Source: LZORAL124-50-18 sp051208045
GTDB lineage: Bacteria; Pseudomonadota; Gammaproteobacteria; Pseudomonadales; Oleiphilaceae
DNA length: 64,000 nucleotides
Assembly (NCBI GenBank): GCA_051208045.1
Contig: JBPJFY010000001.1
Location: 496,001 to 560,000 of the forward strand
Direction of reading: 5' to 3'
The notes under the pieces were generated by a model. It saw only the letters and a list, made by a program, of their open reading frames with translations. It did not search any database and was not told the origin of the DNA. Below, piece by piece: positions 41,755 through 51,431 of this stretch. Position 1 is the first letter of the stretch; every line of letters begins with the position of its first letter. The translations under genes were made by a program, and so were the position numbers.

Positions 41755-42552
41755 ATGAGTACACAGAACATTTGGATAATTGGCGCATCCTCGGGGATTG
41801 GTCGCGCGCTGGCAAAACGTTATGCCGATAAGGGGTGGCGGGTGTTTGCAAGTGCGAGAAGCGAAGCGGGTTTAGTGTCCCTGGTCAGTGAGTCGTCAGG
41901 CAGTACGGGAGAGGTAGTGGCTTTGCCTGTGGATATTACCAGCGACGCAGCGCTCGGGGAGGTGGGTCGTCAGCTGTTTGCGTTCCCGGGACACTTGCAG
42001 AAAGCCATTATCAATGCTGGCACCTGTGAATATGTGGACAGCGTACCGGTGGACATGTCTCTGCTACGACGGGTCATGGAAACCAATTTTTTTGGTGCGG
42101 TGCAGGCGGCGAACACGGCGCTGCCGCTGCTGGAAAACAGTGTACGATCGGGGTTAGGGGGGCAACTTGCCTTCGTTAGCAGCAGTGTGACCTATCAAGC
42201 GCTTCCCCGGGCGGAAGCCTATGGGGCGAGTAAAGCTGCCTTGCGCTACTTTGCCGAGTGTATCAAAGCGGATTTTCAATACACAGGAATTGACTTTCGC
42301 GTCGTCAGTCCGGGTTTTGTGAAAACGCCGTTGACCGATAAAAATGATTTTCCCATGCCCGAATTAATGGAAGCTGATGACGCAGCAAAAGAAATATTTG
42401 CCGGATTGGATCGGTCAGAATTCGATATTCACTTTCCTAAGCGATTTACCCGAGGGCTGAAGTTTCTGTCGTTGCTGCCAGATCGGTTGAGGTTTCATCT
42501 ACTCGGTAAAATGTCCCGACAGTCAGGTGAACCATCGAGCGAACTGCCATGA
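41755..42552 (+). CDS. short-chain dehydrogenase/reductase
   Basis: 265-residue classical SDR. The NAD(P)-binding motif is IGASSGIGRAL, the catalytic Ser is in FVSSSVTYQ and the Tyr-x3-Lys is YGASKAAL. It starts the four-gene coupled set that overlaps by ATGA at each junction. SDRs with DUF2878 neighbours occur in sigma-E/ChrR photo-oxidative stress clusters near fatty acid modifying genes; only part of that set is here, so the substrate is open. Confidence 0.88.
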   Translation: MSTQNIWIIGASSGIGRALAKRYADKGWRVFASARSEAGLVSLVSESSGSTGEVVALPVDITSDAALGEVGRQLFAFPGHLQKAIINAGTCEYVDSVPVDMSLLRRVMETNFFGAVQAANTALPLLENSVRSGLGGQLAFVSSSVTYQALPRAEAYGASKAALRYFAECIKADFQYTGIDFRVVSPGFVKTPLTDKNDFPMPELMEADDAAKEIFAGLDRSEFDIHFPKRFTRGLKFLSLLPDRLRFHLLGKMSRQSGEPSSELP

Positions 42553-43106
42553 ATTGGCAGCACAAAGCAGGCAGTGGCCTACTTTTCCAAGGGATCTGGT
42601 GGTTGGCCATATTCCAGCACGTGGCGGTTGCGGCGGTATTGGTGATGATTCAACTGGTGCATGTTCGGTATACCTGGGACCGCACGCCCGGGCTGCGCCC
42701 CCACCGTAACAGACTCTTTGGGTATTCGGTCGCACTGCTTTCACTCGGGCTTGCCATGGATGCCTTGTTGGCGGTATCGGGCGTACTAACGTTTGCGGAA
42801 GCGCTCCGGTTTGGCGGAAGCCCGCTGCCAGTATGGATTGTGATCATTTGGTTGAGCTTTGTGGCAACGTTTACCGTCGCAATGCAGTGGGTTGTGCGAC
42901 AGCCTGCGCTCTGTGGTGTTTTTTGTCTGTTGGGAGCGCCTGTGTCGTATCTGGCGGGCCAGGCGTTTGGCGTGGTGTCACTGTCTCCTGTCGGTGCCGT
43001 GACGCTGGGACTGTGCTGGGCAGCGTATGGCACGTTCGCATCCGTCATGTATCTGCGGGCCACGAAAGCGTCTAGCGCTACGAATCTGGCGGCGAAGGCA
43101 TCATGA
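42549..43106 (+). CDS. DUF2878-like inner-membrane protein
   Basis: 185 residues with about five hydrophobic segments. LPVWIVIIWLSFVATFTVAMQWVV and GAPVSYLAGQAFGVV recall the DUF2878 family (cited in pieces). No enzymatic residues are evident. It overlaps both neighbours by ATGA, so it is translated in concert with the SDR and the periplasmic protein. Function is unknown. Confidence 0.7.
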   Translation: MNWQHKAGSGLLFQGIWWLAIFQHVAVAAVLVMIQLVHVRYTWDRTPGLRPHRNRLFGYSVALLSLGLAMDALLAVSGVLTFAEALRFGGSPLPVWIVIIWLSFVATFTVAMQWVVRQPALCGVFCLLGAPVSYLAGQAFGVVSLSPVGAVTLGLCWAAYGTFASVMYLRATKASSATNLAAKAS

Positions 43107-43885
43107 GGCGGGGCGGGGTGCGTCGCGTTTCAAGAAGAGTGGTGTGGGCGGCTAGCATGGGTGGGCTGGCTCTGGGGAATCTGGTGTCGGCAAACTGCTT
43201 CACCGGTGAAGCCTATGATCTGAACACGCAGGCAAAGATATACACCGAGCATCATTTGATCGACAAGAGATCATCGCCTCATCGTCAACACGTGACCTAC
43301 TTTTCTCCCGACAATACACCGTTGGCAACGAAGTCGCTAGCGTTTGAAACCGCTGGTTACCTACCGAATTTCCGGTTTACTGACCTGCGGACTCAGGAAA
43401 GCATTGAAGCGCGGGTTGAGGCGAACCGCACGGGCCGTGAAATAACCATACAAACGGCGGACTCCGGTGGCAAACAACGGGAACAGATTCCCATTGCGCC
43501 GGAAGGGGATTCCGTTGCCGATGCAGGGTTCAATGCGTTTATCACTTCCCGGTGGGACAGGCTTCGGGCAGGAGAAGTCGTGCGGTTTGAGTTTCTGGCG
43601 GTTACTCGAGCCCGTTTCGTCACTTTTCGCGCTCGACAGAAACAGGTGGACACGGAATCGGTCATCATCGAAGTTGCCCCTGAGAACTGGCTGTTTCGTT
43701 TACTGGTAGACCCCATTCTCCTGACGTATGATCTGGCGACTCAACGCCTCATGAAATACGCCGGTCTCACCAACATTGCCAAGCTGGACAGTGCGGGGCG
43801 ATCCACCTCAAACTACACCGCAGTGATTCGTTATACTTATGACGACTGCACTGAAACAATAAAGGTGGAAGGGGACGGCCGATGA
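43103..43885 (+). CDS. hypothetical secreted protein, possibly DUF3108-like
   Basis: 260 residues with an N-terminal signal (Arg-rich start then AASMGGLALGNLVSANC), possibly lipidated at SANC. The mature part is beta-rich (YTEHHLIDKRSSPHRQHVTYF; VVRFEFLAVTRARFVTFRA, both cited in part). It resembles outer-membrane or periplasmic DUF3108-type proteins only vaguely. It is third in the four-gene coupled set. No function assigned. Confidence 0.65.
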   Translation: MRRGGVRRVSRRVVWAASMGGLALGNLVSANCFTGEAYDLNTQAKIYTEHHLIDKRSSPHRQHVTYFSPDNTPLATKSLAFETAGYLPNFRFTDLRTQESIEARVEANRTGREITIQTADSGGKQREQIPIAPEGDSVADAGFNAFITSRWDRLRAGEVVRFEFLAVTRARFVTFRARQKQVDTESVIIEVAPENWLFRLLVDPILLTYDLATQRLMKYAGLTNIAKLDSAGRSTSNYTAVIRYTYDDCTETIKVEGDGR

Positions 43886-44271
43886 GTGTAATTGTTATGC
43901 GTGTGGTGGGTGCTCTCTATCTGCTTTCGGGCGCTTGGTGTGCGCTGGTTTCTGGTGAGGTTATGACGTTTCTTCAGTTCTCGCCGGGTGGTGAGCCGAC
44001 CCCGCGGGCGTCGTCGGAATTTTTGTCAGTGTATGGCGGCCTGCAGGTGGGGGTTGGGCTGGCCTTGTGGTGCTGTTCTCTGCATGCGGCGTGGATCAGC
44101 GGCGGCCTGATCTTCGGCACGCTGCTGTCCTGCACGCTGGCCGCTTTCCGCGGCCTGTCGATGGTGTTGTATCCACCGGACAGTGCCGTGATGGCACTGG
44201 CGGTGTTGGAATGGGGAATCGCTGTGGCCCTTGTGCTGGCCTGCCTGACCGGACGGCCCTCGTCGAGGTAG
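43882..44271 (+). CDS. small membrane protein, DUF4345-like
   Basis: 129 residues with about four membrane helices (VVGALYLLSGAWCALVSG; GLQVGVGLALWCCSLHA; MALAVLEWGIAVALVLAC). The pattern of Tyr-Gly-Gly-Leu-Gln in the second helix recalls DUF4345. Last gene of the ATGA-linked set. Its end is 20 bases from the convergent efflux gene. Confidence 0.65.
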   Translation: MSVIVMRVVGALYLLSGAWCALVSGEVMTFLQFSPGGEPTPRASSEFLSVYGGLQVGVGLALWCCSLHAAWISGGLIFGTLLSCTLAAFRGLSMVLYPPDSAVMALAVLEWGIAVALVLACLTGRPSSR

Positions 44272-44291
44272 TCTGTCCGGCGGGACGGGCC

Positions 44292-47200
44292 TCAGGTCGC
44301 GTGAAACTCGCCTGCTTCTTCCGTATTTTTACTGGCGGTGGCGAAGCCAAAGTCTTCCATAATGGTGTACACACAGGGGACTACAAACAGTACCAGTAGC
44401 GTAGAACTTGCAATGCCAAACACGATGCTGGTCGCCAGCGGGATGAGAATCTGAGCTTGCAGGCTGGTTTCGAACAGCAGGGGCGTCATGCCGGCAATCG
44501 TGGTCAAGGACGTCAGCAACACCGCACGAAAACGGTCATGACTGGCTTTGGCGGCGGCCTCATGCACGCTCAAACCCTCAGCCGCCCGGATTTTGACAAA
44601 CTCAACGAGCAGGATGGAATCGTTGACCACGATGCCCGCCAGAGAAACAAATCCGAGTAAAGAGGGCATGGTGATTTCCAGACCCATGATCCAGTGTCCC
44701 CAGATTACGCCGATAAACGCCAACGGAATGTTGAGCATCACCACAATGGGTTCGACATAAGACTTGAACTGGAAACTGAGCAGAATGAAAATCCCGGCCA
44801 GCCCCAGCAGAAAAGCGGTCTTCATGCTGTTCTGCGTTTCTGCGCCGTTTTTGGCTTCGCCTTCGAAGGCAATGGTGACTTCGGGATAGTCCGCCTGTAA
44901 TTCCGGAATAATGGTGCGCTTGACGTCGGCCAGAATTTCCCCGGTGTTCCCGAGTGCGGCATTCACATCCCCGAAGATGGTGACGGTGCGTTGATTTCCG
45001 ATGCGCTGAATCCGAGAGTAGCTGCGTTCCAACTGGATTTCTGCCACTTCCGAGAGCGGAATGACAGCGCCGGACGTCGGGTGGATGATCGGGAACTGGT
45101 CAAAATCCCCCAGATCATCCCGGGAGGCGTCATCGAGAATCACGGTGATCTCAAAGGTCTCCAGGCCAATGGTGGACTCGATAATTTTCTGCCCTTGATA
45201 AGCCGCGCGTAATTGAGAGGCAATCGTCTGCGCGGTGAGTCCCAGCGAATAGGCCCCGGGTTTCAGGTGCAGCGTAAATTCAGGTTTGCCAGGCCGCAAA
45301 TCATCCATCAGGTTAGAGACTCCGGGATAGCCCGCCAGCCACGTTTGCAGCGTATGTGACGCTGCCGAAAGCTGGTTCAGGTCTTCCCCTTGAAGGCGAA
45401 TGTGAATGGCACGGCCACTGGGGCCGATGGCCGGCTCTTTAATGGCGACGCTCCAGGCATCGGCAATCTCCCCCGCGTGCTGCCGCCAGGTTTGGATAAA
45501 CGCCTGAACCGCAAAATCGCGCTTTTCTGCGGTGAGTAAGTCGACGCTGATGGTCGCCAGGTGCGGGCCGCTTTCAAAGGCATCCGCGTGCGTACTGTAG
45601 TTGACGGTATATGAGTTTATCGCCGGTTGGTCAGCGTGTGCGAATTCTCGATCGGTTTGCTTCAGGCCATTCACCATGTGGGCGACGACGGCTTCGGTGC
45701 GCTCTAAGGAGGTGCCGGTTGGCATCAAAATACGTGCCTGTACAACGTCGCCCTCGACATTCGGAAAGGGAGAGAACTTGATCACCCCTGTCGTCAACAG
45801 GCTGACTGACAGCATCAGCAGCGCGATCACCAGGCCGGTAAACACATATCGAAAGTGAATGAGCTGATGCACCAGACCATCCACTTTCAGCCGGAGTGTC
45901 TCGAACAATGCGTCAAATCGTTGCCGAAAGCGCGCTTCCAGTTGATTGAATGCACTGTCTTTTTTTACGTGTGCCAGAGAATGTTGCAGATGATTGGGTA
46001 GAATAAAAAAGGCTTCAATAAGTGATACGGAGATTACCGACAGCAACACAATGGGGACGACAACGAGAACCTGGCCAATGTCCCCCTTCAGGAAGAGCAA
46101 TCCGCTGAACACGCACAACGTCGTCAGGAAAGATGAGAATACCCCTCTGCCGACAATCCGGGTACCCTCCACTGCGGCTTGCATGGGGCTTTTTCCTTTG
46201 CGTATCTGTGCGCCGATACTTTCGCTGATGACGATGGCATCATCCATCAGAATACCCAATGCCAGCAACAGCGCTACCATGGACAGCATGTTGATGGTGA
46301 TGCCCATATTTCCCAGAATTAAGGCACTGGCCAGAAAGGAGACTGGTAGCCCCATGCTGACCCAGAAAGCATAGCGCGTACCAAAGAACAGCCACATCAC
46401 GATAAAGACCAACAGCAGTCCTTGCCAGGCGTTGGTGGACAGCATTTGGATCCGGTCGCGGATGATGCTGGTGAAATCCTGTGTCAGTTCGAGATGCACC
46501 TGTTCGGGCAAAACCAACTGCTCCTGTTCGACAAACTGCTGAACGGCTGCCAGGGTACGCAGGCTGTCATCCTGTGAGTTTTTGCTGACCTTGAGCAAAG
46601 CAGCGGGTAATCCATTGTAGGTGACCTTGTTTTCCTTCTGTTCAAAGGTGTCTATTATGGTGGCAATCTCGCCGAGCCGTACCTCTGTGCGTTGATCGCC
46701 CCCCAGAATGATGAGATTTTCCAGCTCCTCGATACTGCGCTTTTCATCGCTGAAACGAATTTGAAAATCGCGTGTGGCGGTTTTTATGTCTCCGGAAGGC
46801 AAATCGAGATTTTGTGCGCCGACGCGACTGGCAATATCACTCAGACTCAAGCCGTATTGCCGCAGGTGCTCCTGGGAAATCTGAATTTGATACTGCCGGG
46901 TGGCGAAGCCTTGAATGGTGACCAGCGGAATCGCCGGATCGCGTAACATTTTTTGTTTGAGTGTTTCTGCCAGCGTTTTAAGTTCGGTTTGTGGCAGGTT
47001 GGCAACGATCGCAAGCGTAATGACATCCTGGGTGGTGCCCAATTCCTGAACCGTCGCTTCTTCAGCATTTTCCGGAAAGTTGTTGATGCTATCCACGGCA
47101 CGTTTGACATCGTCTTTAAACTGTTCAAAGTTGCCTGCTTCCAGCATTTTAGCGGTCATGATGCCCAGGGAATTACGCGCTTCACACCGCTTCTCCTCCA

Positions 47201-47423
47201 TAAAACTGATGCCGTCGAGTGCATCTTCCAGTGGGCGGCAAATGCCGGTTTCAACGTCGATGGGCGCCGCGCCGGGGTAGGGCACCTGAATCTGCATCTC
47301 GTAGGAGTTAATCTCAGGAAATGTTTCCCGTTTGATCTCCGGGAGCACCAGCAGGCCGGCAAACAAAAACAGGCCCATTAGCAGATTGGCGGCGGTGGGG
47401 TGTCGGGTGAAATAGGCAATCAT
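44292..47423 (-). CDS. RND-family efflux pump permease
   Basis: 1043 residues, the full AcrB/MexB length. Twelve membrane helices are predicted in the usual two halves. The N-terminus MIAYFTRHPTAANLLMG is typical of the hydrophobe/detergent RND group. The proton-relay segment ALGILMDDAIVISESI carries the Asp-Asp pair of helix 4. It starts with ATGA overlap on the adaptor gene, with GGAGG upstream. It forms a tripartite pump with the adaptor; no outer-membrane channel gene is present nearby. Confidence 0.92.
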   Translation of the reverse strand: MIAYFTRHPTAANLLMGLFLFAGLLVLPEIKRETFPEINSYEMQIQVPYPGAAPIDVETGICRPLEDALDGISFMEEKRCEARNSLGIMTAKMLEAGNFEQFKDDVKRAVDSINNFPENAEEATVQELGTTQDVITLAIVANLPQTELKTLAETLKQKMLRDPAIPLVTIQGFATRQYQIQISQEHLRQYGLSLSDIASRVGAQNLDLPSGDIKTATRDFQIRFSDEKRSIEELENLIILGGDQRTEVRLGEIATIIDTFEQKENKVTYNGLPAALLKVSKNSQDDSLRTLAAVQQFVEQEQLVLPEQVHLELTQDFTSIIRDRIQMLSTNAWQGLLLVFIVMWLFFGTRYAFWVSMGLPVSFLASALILGNMGITINMLSMVALLLALGILMDDAIVISESIGAQIRKGKSPMQAAVEGTRIVGRGVFSSFLTTLCVFSGLLFLKGDIGQVLVVVPIVLLSVISVSLIEAFFILPNHLQHSLAHVKKDSAFNQLEARFRQRFDALFETLRLKVDGLVHQLIHFRYVFTGLVIALLMLSVSLLTTGVIKFSPFPNVEGDVVQARILMPTGTSLERTEAVVAHMVNGLKQTDREFAHADQPAINSYTVNYSTHADAFESGPHLATISVDLLTAEKRDFAVQAFIQTWRQHAGEIADAWSVAIKEPAIGPSGRAIHIRLQGEDLNQLSAASHTLQTWLAGYPGVSNLMDDLRPGKPEFTLHLKPGAYSLGLTAQTIASQLRAAYQGQKIIESTIGLETFEITVILDDASRDDLGDFDQFPIIHPTSGAVIPLSEVAEIQLERSYSRIQRIGNQRTVTIFGDVNAALGNTGEILADVKRTIIPELQADYPEVTIAFEGEAKNGAETQNSMKTAFLLGLAGIFILLSFQFKSYVEPIVVMLNIPLAFIGVIWGHWIMGLEITMPSLLGFVSLAGIVVNDSILLVEFVKIRAAEGLSVHEAAAKASHDRFRAVLLTSLTTIAGMTPLLFETSLQAQILIPLATSIVFGIASSTLLVLFVVPCVYTIMEDFGFATASKNTEEAGEFHAT

Positions 47424-48829
47424 TGGTGTGCCTCCATCCAGCGGGCAACCTCAGACTGCCGGTGAGTATCGTGTTGCGGTGCGAGTGCCATCCCCGGTAC
47501 GGCCGGGAAAACATCCGACGTGATCACGCGGGTTTGCTCCGGCAGCCTTTGTTCCAGCAGTAACATGGTGCTTTGCGGGAGTGGGTCCTGAAGCGGTAAA
47601 CGCTGAAGCCTGTCGTCTGTATCGACCAGATAGATTTCGGTCTCATGCAACGCATCTCTGGGGATGACGTGATACGACTGTGGCTTCCCTGTGAGGGTGA
47701 TCCGCGTGTACATGCCCTGCAATAAAGGTGGCCGGACACCAGGTACCACGCCGTCGTAGGGGTTGGCGACCGTAATCGTCACGCCAAGCGTTCTGGAGAG
47801 CGGATCCAGGCTACCGCTGATCCTTTCCACGTTTCCCTGCCAGGTGGCGGTACTGGCCATTGCATCCCGACCGGCGAGCCGTACTGTGGCCGCCAGGCCA
47901 AGCTGTTGAAACACATCCACTTCCGCGCCGTTCATAAAGGCTTCCTGAGCCAGGTTCCGGTTCAAGTCAAATCCCTTGGCGAGGATACGAAACTCGGCCA
48001 GGGAAAACTGCGCGTTGATTTTCACCTTATTAACGTTCTGCGCGCCAAAAAGAGGGGTACCCGTGCTGACGAATGATCCCTCTTCGACGTCTACCGAATC
48101 GATACGGGCGTTAAAGGGCAGAGTGATGCGGGTGCGGCGCAAATTGTGCTCCTGGGTGGCGACACTGGCTTCTGAAATCTGAATCTGTGCCAATTGCACC
48201 GCTCGCTTACTGGGCAGTGTGGCCATCTGGTTGTCCAGGTTCTGCACTTCCTGTTTCAATTGCAGTACCACGGAACTCTGGCTGTCTACGTTTGACTGCG
48301 AGATGGAGCCCTTGCTTTTCAGTTTTTTCAGACGCGCCAATTCGTTCTCGGCCAGCGTGAGTTTCTCCTGGGCCAGTGCCAGATTGGTTTTCGTGTCCAG
48401 AATGGTCTGATCAATTTCCTGCAGGTTGGCCTGACTTGCCGCCAGATTCGCTTCCGCTTGCTTTAATGCCAATTGATAATCCAGATCATCCAACCGGAGC
48501 ACTTCGGTCTGCGCGGGTAGCATGCTGCCGGCTTTCAGGTTGGGGTGAAGATAAACAATCTTGCCCGATACTTCCGCCACGGTTTTCAACAGGATATCCG
48601 GGGTGACCTCGCCGAATCCGGTAATGGCCGGCTTGACCTGCGACCTGCTCACATCCACATAAGTTACCGGGTGTGGCGCTGCCTGCCTGGGTTCATGCTG
48701 AACGGGTGGCTTGTTCTTGGTCAGCACAATGACAAGCGCCAGCCCGGCAAGTACCGCCACGGGCAACCAGATTTTCTTTTGCAGCCAGAGGGTGCGATCT
48801 TGAGGGGCGTGCTGTTGTGTGTCAGGCAT
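47420..48829 (-). CDS. HlyD/AcrA-type periplasmic adaptor of the RND pump
   Basis: 469 residues. An N-terminal membrane anchor (WLPVAVLAGLALVIVLTK) is followed by a lipoyl half-motif around YLHPNLKAGSMLPAQTEVL. A long coiled coil lies at about 130-215 (ANLAASQANLQEIDQ, LAQEKLTLAENELARLKKL), then beta-barrel and membrane-proximal domains. It bridges the RND permease to an outer-membrane channel. It overlaps tetR by 8 bases and the permease by 4. Confidence 0.9.
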   Translation of the reverse strand: MPDTQQHAPQDRTLWLQKKIWLPVAVLAGLALVIVLTKNKPPVQHEPRQAAPHPVTYVDVSRSQVKPAITGFGEVTPDILLKTVAEVSGKIVYLHPNLKAGSMLPAQTEVLRLDDLDYQLALKQAEANLAASQANLQEIDQTILDTKTNLALAQEKLTLAENELARLKKLKSKGSISQSNVDSQSSVVLQLKQEVQNLDNQMATLPSKRAVQLAQIQISEASVATQEHNLRRTRITLPFNARIDSVDVEEGSFVSTGTPLFGAQNVNKVKINAQFSLAEFRILAKGFDLNRNLAQEAFMNGAEVDVFQQLGLAATVRLAGRDAMASTATWQGNVERISGSLDPLSRTLGVTITVANPYDGVVPGVRPPLLQGMYTRITLTGKPQSYHVIPRDALHETEIYLVDTDDRLQRLPLQDPLPQSTMLLLEQRLPEQTRVITSDVFPAVPGMALAPQHDTHRQSEVARWMEAHQ

Positions 48830-49535
48830 GGGGGGTTCCTTTTACTCGCTTGGTGTCTGGAATTTTAGTTTCTGGAATTTTAGTGTCGGGAATTAATGTG
48901 TTTTCGGTGGCCTGTGTGCCGTGCATAAATAATCGGTAGATGTGTTCCGCCCAGGCCGTGCTGGTGATTTCCTGCAGACTGATTCCCCAGGCTTTTTCAC
49001 GCACGGGCGCGGCAATAAACGGCATCACGAGCAGGTTAGACAGCGAAAAAGCGGCCCACCGGGGATTCAGGTCTGCCCGGATTTCTCCGGCCTTCTGAGC
49101 AGCGCTGAGCACGTTGGGCAGCACGGCAGCCACGCGGCCAGGCATCATGGCAATAAACTTATCCCCGAGCGGGCTTTGTTGATGAAGAATCTCGTCGGAA
49201 ATGAAGCCGGATAAGGCGGGCGTTTCGGCAAAGTGCGCCAGGGCGTGCTCAATGAAGGCTCGAATCGGGTGGGGCGCGTTCGCAATCGCTTGAATACCGG
49301 CCTTGGGCATACCGGCTTTCTGCTCGATCATGGCAAGAAACAATCCTTCTTTACTGCCAAAATAATAACTCACCATGGCGGATTGAACACCGGCCCGCTG
49401 GGCAATGTCCCGAATGCTGATGGACCGGTAGGACTTCTCTTCCAAGAGCGTCAATGCGGCGTCGATCAGCGCTTGTTTCTTTTCCGCCTGCCGCGAGGCA
49501 TCCACCGGGCGGCCGCGTTTAGGTGACTTGTCCAT
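48822..49535 (-). CDS. TetR-family repressor of the efflux operon
   Basis: 237 residues. The N-terminal HTH (ISIRDIAQRAGVQSAMVSYYF) is canonical, with a ligand-binding domain related to AcrR/NemR (IRAFIEHALAHFAETPALSGF). The last 25 residues are a low-complexity tail of three IPDTK-like pentapeptides that are absent from typical TetR proteins. It is first in the operon, ahead of the adaptor, and an AT-rich palindrome lies 11 bases before its start. Confidence 0.9.
   Translation of the reverse strand: MDKSPKRGRPVDASRQAEKKQALIDAALTLLEEKSYRSISIRDIAQRAGVQSAMVSYYFGSKEGLFLAMIEQKAGMPKAGIQAIANAPHPIRAFIEHALAHFAETPALSGFISDEILHQQSPLGDKFIAMMPGRVAAVLPNVLSAAQKAGEIRADLNPRWAAFSLSNLLVMPFIAAPVREKAWGISLQEITSTAWAEHIYRLFMHGTQATENTLIPDTKIPETKIPDTKRVKGTPHA
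48855..48899 (-). repeat. three in-frame 15-base repeats in the tetR 3' end
   Basis: Units at 48855-48869, 48870-48884 and 48885-48899 (GTCTGGAATTTTAGT and variants) encode pentapeptides IPDTK, IPETK and IPDTK at the C-terminus of the TetR protein. The number of units could vary without shifting frame. Confidence 0.85.
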
Positions 49536-49545
49536 GGCTTGATTC

Positions 49546-49571
49546 TATTTAATTGATCGAATGATTAAATA
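49546..49571. promoter_or_regulatory. palindrome, candidate TetR operator
   Basis: TATTTAAT (49546-49553) and ATTAAATA (49564-49571) form an inverted repeat with a 10-base centre, 11 bases upstream of the tetR start. The size and place suit autorepression. Confidence 0.5.
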
Positions 49572-49692
49572 TATAGAAAACTCTGCGACAAACAACCTTT
49601 TTTATGTAAAGATTGCGTAAAGTTGATACGCCACAGAGCTCGCTCGTTGGGTGAATGAATCACCTGCTGAGTTGGAGAAGGAGAAATCACCG

Positions 49693-50376
49693 ATGATACC
49701 GTTTACCCCCATCTACGAAATGGCCCTGGAAAGGAAGGGTGGTGAAAAGACATTGCAGTCCATGATGCCGCCCGTGAAATCAGCACAGGAATTGTTGGCG
49801 TTGACCGACGACCGATGCCTGTCCGAGATGAGTCGCTGCGTGCATCAGGCCGGATTCAGTTGGTCGGTGATCGACAAAAAGTGGCCGGAGATGGAGGCAG
49901 CCTACCTTGGCTTTGAGCCGAACAAATTGAAACTCCTGTCGGACGAACAGTGGGAAGCCTATGTGAAAGACGCACGTGTGGTGCGAAGCTGGCAGAAAAT
50001 CAAAGCGGTGCGTGATAACCTCGTTTTCATCCTGGATGTTGCGCATGAGCACGGCAGTTTTGCCAAGTGGCTGGCCGAATGGCCTGCCGATGACCAAATG
50101 GGGCTGGTGCAACGTATGAAAAAGCACGGGGCGCGTTTGGGAGGGATGACCGGTCAGCGTGTTTTGCGAAATCTGGGTTGGGACACCTACGTCCTCACGC
50201 CTGATGTGTGTGCTGCACTGCGTCGCGGTGGCGCGGAAGTGCCGGAAAATCCTTCCGCCCAACGCGATCTCAAGCTGGCTCAGGCTGTGTTTACTGCGTG
50301 GCATGAGGAAACAGGCTTGCCCTATGCGCATTTGAGTCGAATTGCCTCCTGCTCAATCGGGCAAAACCTGCGATGA
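49693..50376 (+). CDS. DNA-3-methyladenine glycosylase I-like protein
   Basis: 227 residues from ATG 49693 (GAAGGAG upstream). Segments FSWSVIDKKWPEMEAAYLGF, AYVKDARVVRSWQKIKAVRDN and NLGWDTYVLTPDVCAAL fit the Tag helix-hairpin-helix glycosylase superfamily (each cited in part). It would excise alkylated adenine. It is somewhat longer than E. coli Tag and lacks its clear zinc cysteine pattern, so specificity is uncertain. It ends 8 bases from the convergent binding-protein gene. Confidence 0.75.
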   Translation: MIPFTPIYEMALERKGGEKTLQSMMPPVKSAQELLALTDDRCLSEMSRCVHQAGFSWSVIDKKWPEMEAAYLGFEPNKLKLLSDEQWEAYVKDARVVRSWQKIKAVRDNLVFILDVAHEHGSFAKWLAEWPADDQMGLVQRMKKHGARLGGMTGQRVLRNLGWDTYVLTPDVCAALRRGGAEVPENPSAQRDLKLAQAVFTAWHEETGLPYAHLSRIASCSIGQNLR

Positions 50377-50384
50377 GCACATTG

Positions 50385-51158
50385 CTACGGCACGTAGGAT
50401 TTGGAAATGGCCTCCACTTCCCCGGCCTCCTGCATTTTCTTAAAGGTGGTCTGCAGCAGGTTCATCGTCTCCGCATCGGTATCTTTGTTGACTGCCATAA
50501 ACAGTGGCGTTGCGCGGAATTTGAGAACCGGCACCACTTCGACAGGTTCCTCCAGCTCGGAGGCTACGTAGGGGCCGGCCAAGCCATCTGACACCCAGAG
50601 ATCGATCTGGCCAAGCTGCAGTTTTCTGGGATTCAGGCTGTCATTTGTCAACATGTTCACGGTGTAGCCTTTTTCAATCAGGAACAGGCTCATCACGTCG
50701 TCTTTGTAACCACCAATTTTGTACTGTTTGGCTTCTTCGAGCGAGGCGAGCTTAATGCTGGAACCTTTCAGGGCGAAAAGCGTCCAGTCGATATTGGTCA
50801 AAGGGCCAACCCACTGGAAAAACTTTTCCCGCTCTTCGGTGCGTGCGGCGCAAAAAATCGCATGGTTGGCCTTGGTTTGTGCGCGTTTCAGGCCCTGAGA
50901 CCAGTTACGCAATTTGAGGCGATAATCAATTTTGGCCTTGGTGACCAAAGCCTTCACGATATCGGTGCACAGGCCGGTAATTTCTTCTTCTTTGTGGGCG
51001 TAGGGTGCGCCTGACGACGACATGTTGTAGGGAGGATAATTTTCCGTATAGATATTCAGTTTGGCTTCGGCAAATACGGGAGTAATGGGGTGAAGCAGGA
51101 ACGTCGCGATCAGGCTGAGACCTGTTTTTCTTATTTTGGCGGAATACACGCTGGCCAT
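50385..51158 (-). CDS. orphan family 3 periplasmic solute-binding protein
   Basis: 257 residues with a signal peptide (TGLSLIATFLLHPITPVFA). LNIYTENYPPYNMS and EITGLCTDIVKALVTKAKIDY are SBP_bac_3 signatures. No transporter components are adjacent. The 273-base gap upstream (51159-51431) shows nothing clear. Confidence 0.8.
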   Translation of the reverse strand: MASVYSAKIRKTGLSLIATFLLHPITPVFAEAKLNIYTENYPPYNMSSSGAPYAHKEEEITGLCTDIVKALVTKAKIDYRLKLRNWSQGLKRAQTKANHAIFCAARTEEREKFFQWVGPLTNIDWTLFALKGSSIKLASLEEAKQYKIGGYKDDVMSLFLIEKGYTVNMLTNDSLNPRKLQLGQIDLWVSDGLAGPYVASELEEPVEVVPVLKFRATPLFMAVNKDTDAETMNLLQTTFKKMQEAGEVEAISKSYVP

Positions 51159-51431
51159 TTGAGTACCTCTAATTATGAACCATTGGTCACTGTTTAAATG
51201 TTGGGCAAAAAGCCGAAAGAAAAAAAGTAGGTGCGATTGACTGCCTGGTCAAGAACTCTTTGGGATTACCTCTCTGTCAGATTTTTCGTGAAAGCCACTA
51301 ACTCAAGGATTTCGATAGGTATTTTTCTTCACTGGATTGGGTGATTATTTTGTAACAAAGTGCAACAATGCAAACGCGTTATTGTTCAGCCGGTTGGCTG
51401 ACGTTTTTGAATCATCTGAGGGGAGCAGGGT

